Shown in pieces: positions 1 through 9,917 of a stretch of 64,000 nt of DNA. This DNA is from Dyadobacter crusticola DSM 16708 (GTDB lineage: Bacteria > Bacteroidota > Bacteroidia > Cytophagales > Spirosomataceae), in NCBI RefSeq assembly GCF_000701505.1, contig NZ_KL370787.1, positions 367,101-431,100 on the forward strand. The letters are read 5' to 3'. The position numbers and the translations under genes were made by a program. How positions within the stretch are numbered: position 1 is the first letter of the stretch; each line of letters starts with the position of its first letter. The notes beneath the pieces are model-generated. The model had not been told where the DNA came from. It ran no database searches and saw only the letters and a program-made list of their open reading frames with translations.

Positions 1-426
1 TCCTAACAGAATCCCTGATTTGCGTTTACTGAGCTTAGCCGCAGCTACGGCAGCGCCTTTATTATTGAAGCCCATGCGATTGATCAGCGCCTTGTCCTTT
101 TTTAACCTGAACAATCTCGGCTTATCGTTTCCCGGCTGCGGGCGTGGTGTTACCGTTCCGATTTCGATGAAACCAAAACCCAACGCTTCAAGCTGATCAA
201 CCATTTCGGCATTTTTGTCAAATCCGGCCGCGAGTCCCACGGGGTTCCTGAACCGCAATCCTGCAACTTCTGTGACCAGGTCGGGATGCTCAAATGTGTA
301 CATCGACCGCATCAACTGTGGCACAAACGGGATTTTGAATGCAAAATGGAGCAGGTCGGTCACAAAATAATGGATCCGTTCCGCATCAAACAGGAAAAGT
401 ATAGGGGAAATGAGGATTTTATACAT
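1..426 (-). CDS. pyrD: Dihydroorotate dehydrogenase (quinone), class 2, 5' part only
   Basis: This flavoenzyme oxidises dihydroorotate to orotate in pyrimidine synthesis, passing electrons to the quinone pool at the inner membrane. The first 142 residues are visible; the rest lies beyond the left edge. An N-terminal stretch of about 45 residues (starting MYKILISPILFLFDAERIHY) matches the membrane-associating helices of class 2 enzymes. It is followed by NPVGLAAGFDKN and GFGFIEIGTVTPRPQPGN, then RLFRLKKDKALINRMGFNN, all hallmark segments of the FMN/substrate-binding barrel. The start at 426 was chosen because it gives the expected class 2 N-terminus. Family identity is clear; nothing can be said about the catalytic C-terminal half. 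Confidence 0.93.
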   Translation of the reverse strand, partial: MYKILISPILFLFDAERIHYFVTDLLHFAFKIPFVPQLMRSMYTFEHPDLVTEVAGLRFRNPVGLAAGFDKNAEMVDQLEALGFGFIEIGTVTPRPQPGNDKPRLFRLKKDKALINRMGFNNKGAAVAAAKLSKRKSGILLG

Positions 427-506
427 GCTGCAAAAATAGGTGGTTTCGCAGCAAGGGGTGGAAGCAGAAGGAATTTATTTTTGACAAACAGGCTTTCCGT
501 GGCGGC

Positions 507-985
507 TTACTTCTCTTTGCGTTTGGCAAGCTCTTCCAGCATTTGATCTATCATAATTACATCATTCAAATCCTTCGGGCGCCGGGAAAGTAGCTTAGCT
601 TCGCGCAAATCGTTTATATGTATAAAGTAAGTCTCTCCCATTGTTGTATTAAATGGCCTTGCCCGGCTGCGGCAAAGATTATAATCCATCCGCAAGTGAA
701 TGAAAGTCATGATATCAATGGGACCGTGCAGCCTTAATAATTGCGGTTCAGAAAAATTCAGCTCTTCTACTTCGTGAGGTCCTCTGTCTCACAGCCAAGC
801 TTTTGAAGTGTTAGGAGCAACCTCTGCTTATTATCATCTTCAGGACGAATCCAGACATCGGCATCATGTGTGAATCTTGGCATACCATGCATTGCCAGGG
901 CGAGTCCGCCTATAAGCAGGTAGTCAAGCCCGCATTCTCCGGCCGCTTTTACAAATTCCAGAAACTCAGAATTTTCTAGATCCAT
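507..985 (-). pseudogene. Nucleotidyltransferase-fold protein, interrupted by a frameshift
   Basis: Two adjacent reading frames together resemble the short nucleotidyltransferases found in many bacteria beside small partner proteins. The first part (985 down to 767) has LDYLLIGGLALAMHG and the metal-binding-like HDADVWI, then stops after CETEDLTK. The second frame continues without an ATG as PHEVEELNFSEPQLLRLHG, then PIDIMTFIHLRMDY and a family-like C-terminus with LREAKLLSRRPKDLNDV. The join lies near 770-785. No stop interrupts the second frame from there to the TAA at 507. Either the gene is a recent pseudogene or the base count here is wrong. The intact protein would be about 155 residues. 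Function, including any toxin role, is inference. Confidence 0.6.
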
Positions 986-1188
986 TCAGGTTTTAAGATG
1001 GTGATTGTTTTCCGGCTTGTGTTTGAAGAAACAGAGCGGTGTTCCGACGGAAAAAGCTCTTTGTACAGCTTTTTCAGTTGCCAGAATTTCTCCCAACGCT
1101 CTTCAAGCGATGAGTCTAAATTTGCTCTGAGCTGATCTGCGTCAAGTTCTTCAAATGAATCATAAAACCTGATTTTCTTTTTTTCCAT
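976..1188 (-). CDS. Small hypothetical protein upstream of a nucleotidyltransferase
   Basis: A 70-residue charged protein that begins MEKKKIRFYDSFEELD and ends TITILKPEWI. Its 3' end overlaps the start of the broken nucleotidyltransferase gene by 10 bases, so the two are probably translationally coupled. The reading frame stays open upstream to 1350, but the ATG at 1188 is preferred because the upstream part is basic, low-complexity and AT-rich. Small proteins with this kind of acidic/aromatic helical make-up often precede nucleotidyltransferase-fold genes and may act as partner or antitoxin. I do not recognise a named family, and the partner role is inference from overlap. Confidence 0.55.
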   Translation of the reverse strand: MEKKKIRFYDSFEELDADQLRANLDSSLEERWEKFWQLKKLYKELFPSEHRSVSSNTSRKTITILKPEWI

Positions 1189-1358
1189 AACTGAAAAACG
1201 GAGTAATCGCTGTTTCACAAAGATAATAAACTGAAAAACCTTAAAAGAGAATCTTCCTGAACTTCCGGCACGGGATTGTTTATGAATATTTCTTAATCTT
1301 AATTTTTTAATAATTTTATGTAATTGTTTCCAGGAAATGCACGTTAGCAATATTCAGG

Positions 1359-1366
1359 TAACTTTG
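1359..1366 (+). promoter_or_regulatory. Possible promoter -7 box for the TonB receptor gene
   Basis: TAACTTTG is a perfect match to the Bacteroidota -7 consensus TAnnTTTG and lies about 100 bases before the receptor start. No convincing TTTG -33 box was found at the usual distance, so this is weak. Confidence 0.3.
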
Positions 1367-1466
1367 CAGTTCCCGGGTCAAATCCGGTTCTTTCGGGTTA
1401 CTCCCACACTACCTTCGATCGCATTGCGGCAACTTAATTCCTGGTAAAAATCAAAATCCTAACCCC

Positions 1467-3893
1467 GTGACAAAATCTACTTTTCTGAACCTTATCGTCT
1501 TTCTTGCATTCCCGATCAGCCTTTTTGCAAATCATTCCATTGCTCTTCCAGAAACAGTTCCGGTAACGTCACCGGCGGCTGAGGGTGGTAAGCTGGTGGG
1601 CAAAGTAGTAGAATCCCCGGCCAATACAGCCGTGAGCTTTGCCACAGTTGCACTGCTCGCCGCACGCGACTCTTCGATTACCGATGGCGTGGTAACTGAC
1701 GAAAATGGCGCATTCACCATGTCGAATGTAGCGGCTGGCAGCTACTTGCTGCGCATAACCAATATGGGTTACCAGACCCTGTTTGTCCCGAATATCCGCG
1801 TCTCTCCAGAAGCCAACCTCGTCGACCTCGGTTCTATTACGCTGATCCCGGAAGCTCAAAAGCTTGCAGAAGTAGTCGTGCGAGGTGAGAAGAGCATGAT
1901 CGTAGATGATATCGATAAAAAAATTGTCAACATCGGGAAAGATATGCTGGCGACCAGCAACAATGTAAGCGACCTGCTTGAAAAAGTACCGGCAGTTTCA
2001 CTCGACGAAAACGGTAATCCGCAGGTTAGAGGAAAAGGAAACGTGGTAGTGCTTATCGACGGAAAACCTTCCAACCTCTACGGCAGCGACTTACCTACCA
2101 TTCTTCAATCCTTCCCCGCCAACCTGATCGAAAGAATAGATGTAATGACTACGCCATCAGCCAAGTATGAGGGCGAAGGCGCATCGGGAGTTATTGATAT
2201 TATCACCAAAAAAACCAAGATCCGCGGAACAAACGGCGGCGTTCGCATTGGTCTGGGGAATAAAAACAACCATAACGTTTCCGGCAACCTCAGCTACCGG
2301 GCGGGCAAGTTCGGGCTCAATGCATCGCTCAGCGGACAAAGTCGCGGCATGACCTGGAAGCGAACTTTGAGCCGCGACAATTTCCTCTCCGAAGAAAGCG
2401 CTCACCTGGAACAAAGCGGTACCGGTGCTAACAAAGGAATCAATGCATTCGGCAGAATCGGGATGAATTATGATTTCAACGAAAAGAATGCGCTGGAAAT
2501 AGGGATGAATTATTCCCAGAATAGCAATCGCAACAACAGCAATCTGCTCAACGAGACCAGCAATACGTCCGGCGCCATAGTTGAAACCTTTCGCAGGCTG
2601 AATAACAGCACAGGAAATGGGAATAACATGAACTTCAATGTGGATTACCGCAAGAAGTTTGACAAAAAAGACCAGCAGTTCAACTTTACCACGAGCTACT
2701 CGATCGGTGAGTCGGACGGCGAATCTTATTATGTACAGGAAAGTGAAATCGACAGTCTGATGCGCGATCAGCAAAATTTACGCAACAACAACCGGAACTC
2801 ACTTTTTGTCAATGCAGACTACACCTGGCCCATTACTTCCAAAGCAACACTGGAAACGGGGTTCAGGACGAGAATGAGCTCGAATGACAACACCAACTCA
2901 TTTTACAACAAGAACCTGGAAACGGGCACTTATGTGTTTGATGAAAATATCAGTAACATTTTCGGATACCGCGATGCTACTTACACCGGCTTCATGACGT
3001 TCTCTCAGAAAACGGACGACTGGGGAATGCGGGTTGGTATGCGGGTAACAGATTACAACCAGGAAATCAACCAGATCAGCGCTGACCGCAAGTTCGACGT
3101 ACATTTCCTTACACTCGTTCCTTCACTCGCGCTTACCCGCAAGCTGGGCGACGCTTCGCAGCTCAAACTAAATTACAGCCGCCGCGTACAGCGTCCCGAG
3201 GCCGACTGGCTGAATCCATTTACCGACGTATCCGATCCGCGCAACATCCAATCCGGTAACCCGAATCTCCGTCCGGAATTTACCCACAAAGCAGAAATGG
3301 GCTACTCGAATTACGAAGAGTCTGGCGGCTTTGGCCCGTCACTATTTATGGATTACAGTAACAATGCGATCACACGTATCCGCACGCTTGACGAGTCAGG
3401 CATCTCATTGACCAGGTACGACAATGTGGGCCGCGAGCTTTCCTACGGTTTTGAAACGGACTTTTCCAAGAAAATCGGGGATGTACTTAAAATCAATGGA
3501 AGCGGCAGGGTTTTCAGAAGCGAGGTAGTGTCACAAATCGCGCAGATCGACAACCGTACGTGGAGCTACTCCGGCAACCTGAATGCATTTATCACGCTTC
3601 CCGCCGACTTCCGTGCATCGGCTTATGTTAATTACGAAGGTCCGAGAGCAATTGCGCAAGGTACACGTGAAGGTGTTTTTCTCGCCAATATGGGAATCCG
3701 GAAGGATCTTTTGGAAAAAAAGGCTACAATCTCGTTTAACGTGCAGGATATATTCTTGTCAAGAGCCTACAAAAGCCAGCTGATGACGGAGACGTACTCT
3801 CAAAGCTCATTGTGGCAGCAGACAAACCGCCAGGTTAACCTTACATTCCAATATAGATTCGGCAAGATCTCCGCAAGCGGCGACGACGCATAA
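1467..3893 (+). CDS. TonB-dependent outer membrane receptor (CarboxypepD_reg + plug + beta-barrel)
   Basis: An 808-residue outer membrane protein of the 'outer membrane beta-barrel family' common in Bacteroidota; the ligand is unknown. A Sec signal (about residues 1-22, ending LFANHS) is followed by a carboxypeptidase-regulatory-like beta-sandwich at about 40-125 (GKLVGKVVESPANTAVSFA, then GSYLLRITNMGYQ). A plug-like domain follows at about 130-235, with LLEKVPAVSLDENGNPQVRG and ASGVIDIITKK. The remainder is barrel, ending in an aromatic-rich strand (VNLTFQYRFG). The start is GTG at 1467, which gives a complete signal peptide. It stands alone, with no SusD or sigma/anti-sigma pair beside it, and is followed by a terminator hairpin. 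Family assignment is confident; calling it a receptor rather than a porin-like barrel is less so. Confidence 0.85.
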   Translation: MTKSTFLNLIVFLAFPISLFANHSIALPETVPVTSPAAEGGKLVGKVVESPANTAVSFATVALLAARDSSITDGVVTDENGAFTMSNVAAGSYLLRITNMGYQTLFVPNIRVSPEANLVDLGSITLIPEAQKLAEVVVRGEKSMIVDDIDKKIVNIGKDMLATSNNVSDLLEKVPAVSLDENGNPQVRGKGNVVVLIDGKPSNLYGSDLPTILQSFPANLIERIDVMTTPSAKYEGEGASGVIDIITKKTKIRGTNGGVRIGLGNKNNHNVSGNLSYRAGKFGLNASLSGQSRGMTWKRTLSRDNFLSEESAHLEQSGTGANKGINAFGRIGMNYDFNEKNALEIGMNYSQNSNRNNSNLLNETSNTSGAIVETFRRLNNSTGNGNNMNFNVDYRKKFDKKDQQFNFTTSYSIGESDGESYYVQESEIDSLMRDQQNLRNNNRNSLFVNADYTWPITSKATLETGFRTRMSSNDNTNSFYNKNLETGTYVFDENISNIFGYRDATYTGFMTFSQKTDDWGMRVGMRVTDYNQEINQISADRKFDVHFLTLVPSLALTRKLGDASQLKLNYSRRVQRPEADWLNPFTDVSDPRNIQSGNPNLRPEFTHKAEMGYSNYEESGGFGPSLFMDYSNNAITRIRTLDESGISLTRYDNVGRELSYGFETDFSKKIGDVLKINGSGRVFRSEVVSQIAQIDNRTWSYSGNLNAFITLPADFRASAYVNYEGPRAIAQGTREGVFLANMGIRKDLLEKKATISFNVQDIFLSRAYKSQLMTETYSQSSLWQQTNRQVNLTFQYRFGKISASGDDA

Positions 3894-3917
3894 GAAAATG
3901 TCACCACAAAACACATA

Positions 3918-3955
3918 GAAAGGAAGGGCCGCCAAGCTCTTCCTTTTTTGTTTTA
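3918..3955 (+). terminator. Rho-independent terminator after the TonB receptor
   Basis: AAAGGAAG pairs with CTTCCTTT across a 12-base loop, followed by a T-rich run (ttttgtttt), 25 bases after the receptor stop codon. Confidence 0.65.
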
Positions 3956-4134
3956 CCCATATTATCATGGATATTCCAGGTAAGGGAACTATATGGAATG
4001 GTTTTTGCAACTCTGGGAAAATGGCAGGCGTATAAGGCGGGATTAAACCTGAGGCACCTAAACCGATCTAAAATGTTGAAATTGGGCGATGATCACAAAA
4101 AGAACATTCCCGTCACATTTTTAACAACAATAAG

Positions 4135-4857
4135 ATGACACAAATGAAAAACACTTGGAGAATTCTGGTCGCATTAATGCTGATCAATACTGCTTCTTTT
4201 GCCCAAAAAATGCCTGCCGATTCTATTTTCAATCATTTTTACAAGGCAACCGGTGGTAAGGCGCTTTGGGATGGTGTAAAGTCTTATAGCATGAAAAGAA
4301 GTTATAGCGCTGCTGCTGCTACTCCTTACGATGCAAGCATTACGGTTTCCCTGCCCGAACAGTCCATTCATAAATCGAAGACCATTATGAAGCGCAGCTT
4401 TGTATATACCGTCAAAGGTGACCAGGGCTGGATCAAAGTCCCGCTCGGACAACGAATGGATGTAAAAGACCTGAGCCAGGCCGAGCAGCAGAACATGCGG
4501 CTTGAAATGTATGATATGCTCGCGCCATTTATCGACTATAAAAACAGAGGGCTGATAGCCACTACCGTTGGTACCGAAACATTGAATGGTGTACAGGTAA
4601 ACCAAGTCGAATTGCAGGGAAAAGGCGTGAAGTACAATCTGTATTTTGATGCCAAAACCGGCTTGCTGGTTCGCCAGAAGGAAACGAATGGCGGGGTGGA
4701 AACTACTACCGATATGTCGGATTATACAAAGTCAGCTTACGGGATTTCATTCCCTTCCAAGCTGGTCGAGATCAATACAGCTGACAAGAAGCCGGTGACG
4801 ATCAAGTCTGCATTAACAGTGAATCAACCGGTTAATGCAGAACTTTTCAAAAGGTAA
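4135..4857 (+). CDS. Secreted LolA-like / outer-membrane lipoprotein-sorting-like protein
   Basis: A 240-residue secreted protein with a signal peptide ending near INTASFAQ (the ATG at 4144, MKNTWRILV, is an equally good start). The mature part opens with ADSIFNHFYKATGGKALWDGV, the pattern seen at the N-terminus of many periplasmic LolA/LppX-fold proteins of Bacteroidota. It then shows repeated beta-strand segments such as GVKYNLYFDAKTGLLVRQKE and SDYTKSAYGISFPSKLVEI, which form the half-barrel. It sits between two terminators and so is probably monocistronic. The cargo (lipid or lipoprotein) is unknown, and the fold call is by pattern only. Confidence 0.55.
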   Translation: MTQMKNTWRILVALMLINTASFAQKMPADSIFNHFYKATGGKALWDGVKSYSMKRSYSAAAATPYDASITVSLPEQSIHKSKTIMKRSFVYTVKGDQGWIKVPLGQRMDVKDLSQAEQQNMRLEMYDMLAPFIDYKNRGLIATTVGTETLNGVQVNQVELQGKGVKYNLYFDAKTGLLVRQKETNGGVETTTDMSDYTKSAYGISFPSKLVEINTADKKPVTIKSALTVNQPVNAELFKR

Positions 4858-4879
4858 TTACCGGAATTAACCGCAATGA

Positions 4880-4919
4880 ACTGGATAGTCGAATGGATTT
4901 GACTGTCCAGCTTTTTTAT
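4880..4919 (+). terminator. Rho-independent terminator
   Basis: CTGGATAGTC pairs with GACTGTCCAG (one mismatch) around a 10-base loop and is followed by cttttttat. It ends the LolA-like gene's transcript. Confidence 0.75.
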
Positions 4920-4979
4920 AACAAAGGGACGCAATTTAAATCACCTGCCCTGAAATAAGGGCGGGATCAAAAGCGAGGG

Positions 4980-7900
4980 ATGAAGAAAGCATTAAAGGTA
5001 CTGGCAATCGTAGTCTTAACAATACTTATTCTGGTTGGCGTGCTGATCTGGGGAATTACCACACCTTACGGCCAGAATGTTCTTACATCCCAGGCGAATT
5101 CATTTTTGCGTAAAAAGTTAAAAACCAAAGTCAATATTGAGAAAGTCCGCTTTGATATCCCTGACTGGATCCTGCTGGAAGGAGTATATCTGGAAGATAC
5201 TCAGGGCGATACCCTGGCATTTGGCAAGCGGCTGTATGTAGATCTGGATATGTTCAGCCTGATTAAAGGGAACATCGGGATCAACAAAGTGGAACTGGAA
5301 GGTATCAATGCGAATATCAATCGGGTGCTGCCGGATACCACTTTCAACTTTCAGTTTATCGTAGATGCATTTGCCAGTACCGACACCACAACTGTTGAGG
5401 ACACGACGTCTGCTCCGCTGGAAATGCGCCTCGATGAGATCTCATTGAAACAAGTGCGCCTGTCTTACCGCGACGCAGTGACAGGAATGGACGCAATTGC
5501 TGTGATCGACTCAGCTCACGTTGAGTTTGATAAATTTAATCCCACACTTTCTCAATACCACCCTACGATGGTGGCTTTGCTGAACAGTCAGGCGAAACTC
5601 AGGATGTATGCTCCGCTTAAAAGCGCAGCAGCCGGCCCGCTACCACCAAAGGCCGCGCCGGGCGATACACTGGATCTGAAACTCGGGGATATAGATATCA
5701 GTCAGTTTAAATTCCAGTTTGACGATGAAGTTTCAGGATTGAAAAACGGGATATCTGTTGGAAAGCTGCAGGGGCATATCAACAAGCTTTTCATGGAAAG
5801 CCAGCAGGTGGATGTTAAAAACCTGAACCTGGAAAACATGTCGCTTTTCGCAGAGTTTGCTAAAAAAGCTAAAACTCCTGAGAAGAAAGATGCAGATACA
5901 ACCGCTTCCAAAACGCCGGGCTGGAATGTAAAAGTAGGTCAGATCAGGCTGGTGAATAATGACATCCGTTACGACGATAATAACACGCCCGCACAGCCGA
6001 AAGGATTGGACTTCGCACATTTGAATGTAAAAGACCTGAACATTGATCTGCAGGATTTCATATTCTCTCCCGAAGTAATTTCAGGCGCATTGAAGTCAGG
6101 TTCATTCAATGAGAAAAGCGGGTTCAAATTACAGGAATTCCATACCAATTTTGCATACGGAGAACAGGAAACGTACTTACGCAACCTCCTCGTAAGAACC
6201 CCGAATACGATTTTGCGCGACGAGCTGAGCCTGCGTTATGCAAACATGGACCAGCTCACCAAAGATATTGCGAAGGTTAAACTCAAACTCAGACTTACCA
6301 ACAGCCGGGTATCCTTTGCCGACGTACTGCTGATTATGCCCGACCTCGCCAAAACGCCGCCATTTGACAAAGAACCAAACGGCGTGGTACAAGGGTCAGC
6401 CAACATTACCGGATCAGTAGATGATATGCTGATTTCAAAAGCAGACTTCCGGATGCTCAACGGAACGGTACTGAATGTAAATGGCCGCGTACAGGGATTG
6501 CCGGAAGCAGAAAAGCTGGCAATGGATCTGAATATCAGCGAAATTTCTTCCACCAGGCAGGATCTCATGAAAATGCTCCCCGACAGTGCAGTACCTGCTT
6601 CTATCGAACTGCCGGAAAATGTCAAGATCTCGGGCAAAGTGAAAGGTTCTATGGATAACCTGACGATGACCACCACCATTAACACTTCGTTTGGTACAGG
6701 TACGTTTTCCGGAAATCTCAAAAACATTACCGACAGTCTCCGGGCACAGTACAACGGAACGCTTGCATTCCAGGACTTTGACCTGGGCAAATTAATGAAG
6801 CAGCCGCCGCAGGAAATGGGCAAACTGACACTACGCACCGATCTGGAAGGTGTTGGTTATGCTCCTACCACGATGAAAGCGAGGCTTGACGGCACCATCG
6901 CAAGTGCGGATATCAAAGGTTATGTATACCAGAATTTACAGCTGAAAGGAGATGTTGACCATGGTTTGGCCAATATTACTGCTGATATGCAGGATCGAAA
7001 TATCGACGTGAACCTGACTGCACAGGCGGATCTTTCCAAAGAGTACCCGACTGTTAAAGCGGACGTTTCGATCGATAACCTGGACTTGACCGCATTGAAT
7101 TTATATGCGGATTCCCTGCAGGTAAAAGGAAATATTAAGGTAGATATGCCTTCAACCAATCCTGAAAACCCGCTTGGAACTGTCAACATCAACAACCTGG
7201 TACTAACCCATCACCGCCGCCCGATAGGAGTTTCAGACATTAATATGGCGCTAACCGATTCAAGCGGACAAAAGCAGGCGAATATCGACTCGCCGTTTTT
7301 GAAAGTAAAAATGGAAGGCGATTATTCGTACACTGAACTCAGCGACGCGCTGCTGACCGAGGTTGGAAAGCACTTTAAAGCGCCGAGCCTGACTTACACC
7401 GAAGTGACCAAGCCGGTTAATTTTACATTGGCCGCAACAGTTACCAATCACCCGGTTCTGCAAATGTTCGTTCCGCAGCTGCGCGAAATGAATGAAGTCC
7501 AGTTTAATGCCAAAATGGACAATCAGAAAGATTCGTCCATCGTTGCCCGGCTGAGTATCCCGATGGTGGATTACGACAGCATCCGGGTAGAGCGCGTTTC
7601 AGTGGATTTGAGCAGTGTTGAAGAAAATGCCGCATTGAATGCAAATATCGGCTCGGTGAATACGGGAAGTTTCAGAATCCAGAACACTTCATTGCAAAGC
7701 AAGATTGACGATAACGACGTCATGTTTGATTTTGTAGTCCGGGATTCGGTCAACACAGAACGACATGCGATCAAAGGTGATCTCGCGGTTGCCGATAACA
7801 GCTACCGACTTAATCTCCGTGAGAACCTGCTCCTGAATTACAGTGAATGGGATACAGACACCGCGGGCTACATCCAGTATGCGACAGACAGTTTGTATGT

Positions 7901-9917
7901 CAAAGATTTTATGATCAAAAACGGTGAGCAGTCACTGACAATCAGCTCTACCGAGCCGGTACCGAACAGCCCATTGAATGTTGAAATGGCAAATATCTCT
8001 ATTGGTAACCTGATCGAGATCGCGACCCGCGACTCCACAATGGCGACGGGGATTTTGAATGGAAAGATACTTTTGAGCAACTATATGGTCGCTCCGGTCT
8101 ACACAGGTGAGCTGATGATCGACAACCTTGCTGTTACAACGATTCCGGTTGGAAACCTTTCGCTTAAATCAACGAATGAAACAGAAAACCTGATCCGGGT
8201 AGCTATGTCGCTGGTGAGCGACCAGAACGATATCAGTATCGACGGCAACTACAATCTGAAATCCGAAACACCAATGGATTTCAAAATGGACCTTAAAAGA
8301 CTAAGTGCAAAAACCATTGAAGCATTCAGTTTTGGTGAATTGAAGCGCGCAGAAGGTAATCTGACCGGAGATATCGCGATAACAGGTGCAACTGACAGTC
8401 CGCGACTGAATGGTGCATTGAATTTTGATAATGTCGCATTCAATGCAACCCAGCTTGGCTCGCGCTACTCGCTGGGCAACCAGAAAATTAATTTCAACGG
8501 GCAGACGATCAACTTCAACAACTTCACCATTGCCGATTCACTGAACCAGCAAATGAAGATCGACGGCAATGTAAACATCGCCAACATTCCGAATGTGGGT
8601 TACGATCTTTCTATTTCGGCCAAGAATTTCAATGTCCTTAATTCAACCCAAAAACAGAACGAGCTCTTTTTCGGAAAAGCCAACATTGACGCTAACCTGA
8701 CAGTAAAAGGGGTAGGCAGCAAATCGGTGATTGACGGAAGTGTGAAAGTGGATCCGGGCAGCAATATTACAGTTGTACTGCCAAACGATGCCACGGAAGC
8801 AGGCGACGCGACAAAAGGGGTGATCGAATTCGTAGATATGAGCGACTCCGCGCAGGTGGCGCAAGCAGACTCGGCAGAAAAGACGCAGCAGATCGTGGTC
8901 GACTTTGCCTCACAGATCTCGCTCGACGTAGCTGTGGACGATAAGTCGGAGTTCAAAGTGGTGATTGACGAGCTGAATGGAGATAACATCAGGCTGAAAG
9001 GAAATGCGCAGCTGAACACCGGTATCGCGCCAAATGGTCAACTTTTTCTGCTGGGTTCATACGATTTGACGGAAGGTTCCTATGACCTGACATTACAGAT
9101 CCTGAAAAGGCAGTTTGAAATCAAAGACGGAAGTACATTGCTATGGACCGGCGATCCGATGAAAGCCGACCTGAACATCACGGCCGCTTACCCGGTAATG
9201 GTAGATCCTGGCTCCATTTCTTCCAAATTCCAGGGTGCAAGTAAGATTCCGGTGGAAGTACAGATTATTATCACTGGTAATCTCACAACCCCGAACATTA
9301 CGTTCAATATAGATCTTCCAAAAACACAAATTGACGAGCAGATCAGAAGCGACATTTCAAATCAGACATTCTGGGCAGATATGCAGAATAACCCTTCTGA
9401 GATGAACAAACAGGCATTTGCCCTTCTAATTACCAACAAATTCATTACGGACCAATCTTCACCCGGCTTCAACCTGGGGTCCAGTGCGGAAGCAGTAGCA
9501 CGCCAAAGCGTAAGCCAGCTGTTGAGTGATCAGCTGAACAATCTGGCTTCGGATCTGATTAAAGGCGTGGATCTGGATATCGGTCTGAACTCGACAGCTG
9601 ATCAGACAACCGGAGCGCGCACAGACCTCAACCTCGGTTTGAGCAAAGCATTTTTAAATGATCGGTTGAAGGTATCAGTTGGTAAAAACTTCGAGCTGGA
9701 AAGTCAGAACAATGCCGCGAATTCAACAGAAGTCTTCGACAACATCGCTCTGGATTATTCCATCACAAGAGATGGCAGGTACCTTTTCCGGGGCTACCGC
9801 AAAAATCAATATCAGTCTATCCTGGAAGGTTTTATCATCGAAACCGGTGTAAGTTTTATCATCACAGCTGATTACGATCTGTTCCGTGAATTTTTCAAAA
9901 AAAGAAATGAAGAATAG
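4980..9917 (+). CDS. tamB: Translocation and assembly module protein TamB (DUF490)
   Basis: A 1645-residue AsmA/TamB-type protein that spans the periplasm and, in other bacteria, helps deliver proteins or phospholipids to the outer membrane together with a TamA-like barrel. An N-terminal signal-anchor (about residues 5-30, LAIVVLTILILVGVLIWGIT) is followed by long repetitive beta-strand modules and by TamB C-terminal signatures at about 1180-1645. These include KRQFEIKDGSTLLWTGDPMK, DLNITAAYPVMVDPGS and, near the end, ALDYSITRDGRYLFRGYRKN. Length is normal for the family. It overlaps the next gene by 11 bases, so tamB and tamL are translationally coupled. Confidence 0.93.
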   Translation: MKKALKVLAIVVLTILILVGVLIWGITTPYGQNVLTSQANSFLRKKLKTKVNIEKVRFDIPDWILLEGVYLEDTQGDTLAFGKRLYVDLDMFSLIKGNIGINKVELEGINANINRVLPDTTFNFQFIVDAFASTDTTTVEDTTSAPLEMRLDEISLKQVRLSYRDAVTGMDAIAVIDSAHVEFDKFNPTLSQYHPTMVALLNSQAKLRMYAPLKSAAAGPLPPKAAPGDTLDLKLGDIDISQFKFQFDDEVSGLKNGISVGKLQGHINKLFMESQQVDVKNLNLENMSLFAEFAKKAKTPEKKDADTTASKTPGWNVKVGQIRLVNNDIRYDDNNTPAQPKGLDFAHLNVKDLNIDLQDFIFSPEVISGALKSGSFNEKSGFKLQEFHTNFAYGEQETYLRNLLVRTPNTILRDELSLRYANMDQLTKDIAKVKLKLRLTNSRVSFADVLLIMPDLAKTPPFDKEPNGVVQGSANITGSVDDMLISKADFRMLNGTVLNVNGRVQGLPEAEKLAMDLNISEISSTRQDLMKMLPDSAVPASIELPENVKISGKVKGSMDNLTMTTTINTSFGTGTFSGNLKNITDSLRAQYNGTLAFQDFDLGKLMKQPPQEMGKLTLRTDLEGVGYAPTTMKARLDGTIASADIKGYVYQNLQLKGDVDHGLANITADMQDRNIDVNLTAQADLSKEYPTVKADVSIDNLDLTALNLYADSLQVKGNIKVDMPSTNPENPLGTVNINNLVLTHHRRPIGVSDINMALTDSSGQKQANIDSPFLKVKMEGDYSYTELSDALLTEVGKHFKAPSLTYTEVTKPVNFTLAATVTNHPVLQMFVPQLREMNEVQFNAKMDNQKDSSIVARLSIPMVDYDSIRVERVSVDLSSVEENAALNANIGSVNTGSFRIQNTSLQSKIDDNDVMFDFVVRDSVNTERHAIKGDLAVADNSYRLNLRENLLLNYSEWDTDTAGYIQYATDSLYVKDFMIKNGEQSLTISSTEPVPNSPLNVEMANISIGNLIEIATRDSTMATGILNGKILLSNYMVAPVYTGELMIDNLAVTTIPVGNLSLKSTNETENLIRVAMSLVSDQNDISIDGNYNLKSETPMDFKMDLKRLSAKTIEAFSFGELKRAEGNLTGDIAITGATDSPRLNGALNFDNVAFNATQLGSRYSLGNQKINFNGQTINFNNFTIADSLNQQMKIDGNVNIANIPNVGYDLSISAKNFNVLNSTQKQNELFFGKANIDANLTVKGVGSKSVIDGSVKVDPGSNITVVLPNDATEAGDATKGVIEFVDMSDSAQVAQADSAEKTQQIVVDFASQISLDVAVDDKSEFKVVIDELNGDNIRLKGNAQLNTGIAPNGQLFLLGSYDLTEGSYDLTLQILKRQFEIKDGSTLLWTGDPMKADLNITAAYPVMVDPGSISSKFQGASKIPVEVQIIITGNLTTPNITFNIDLPKTQIDEQIRSDISNQTFWADMQNNPSEMNKQAFALLITNKFITDQSSPGFNLGSSAEAVARQSVSQLLSDQLNNLASDLIKGVDLDIGLNSTADQTTGARTDLNLGLSKAFLNDRLKVSVGKNFELESQNNAANSTEVFDNIALDYSITRDGRYLFRGYRKNQYQSILEGFIIETGVSFIITADYDLFREFFKKRNEE

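Noticed and set aside
2157..2774. A 205-residue open frame on the minus strand under the TonB receptor
   Set aside because: It is antisense to the barrel-coding part, has no recognisable motif, and the plus-strand gene explains the sequence.
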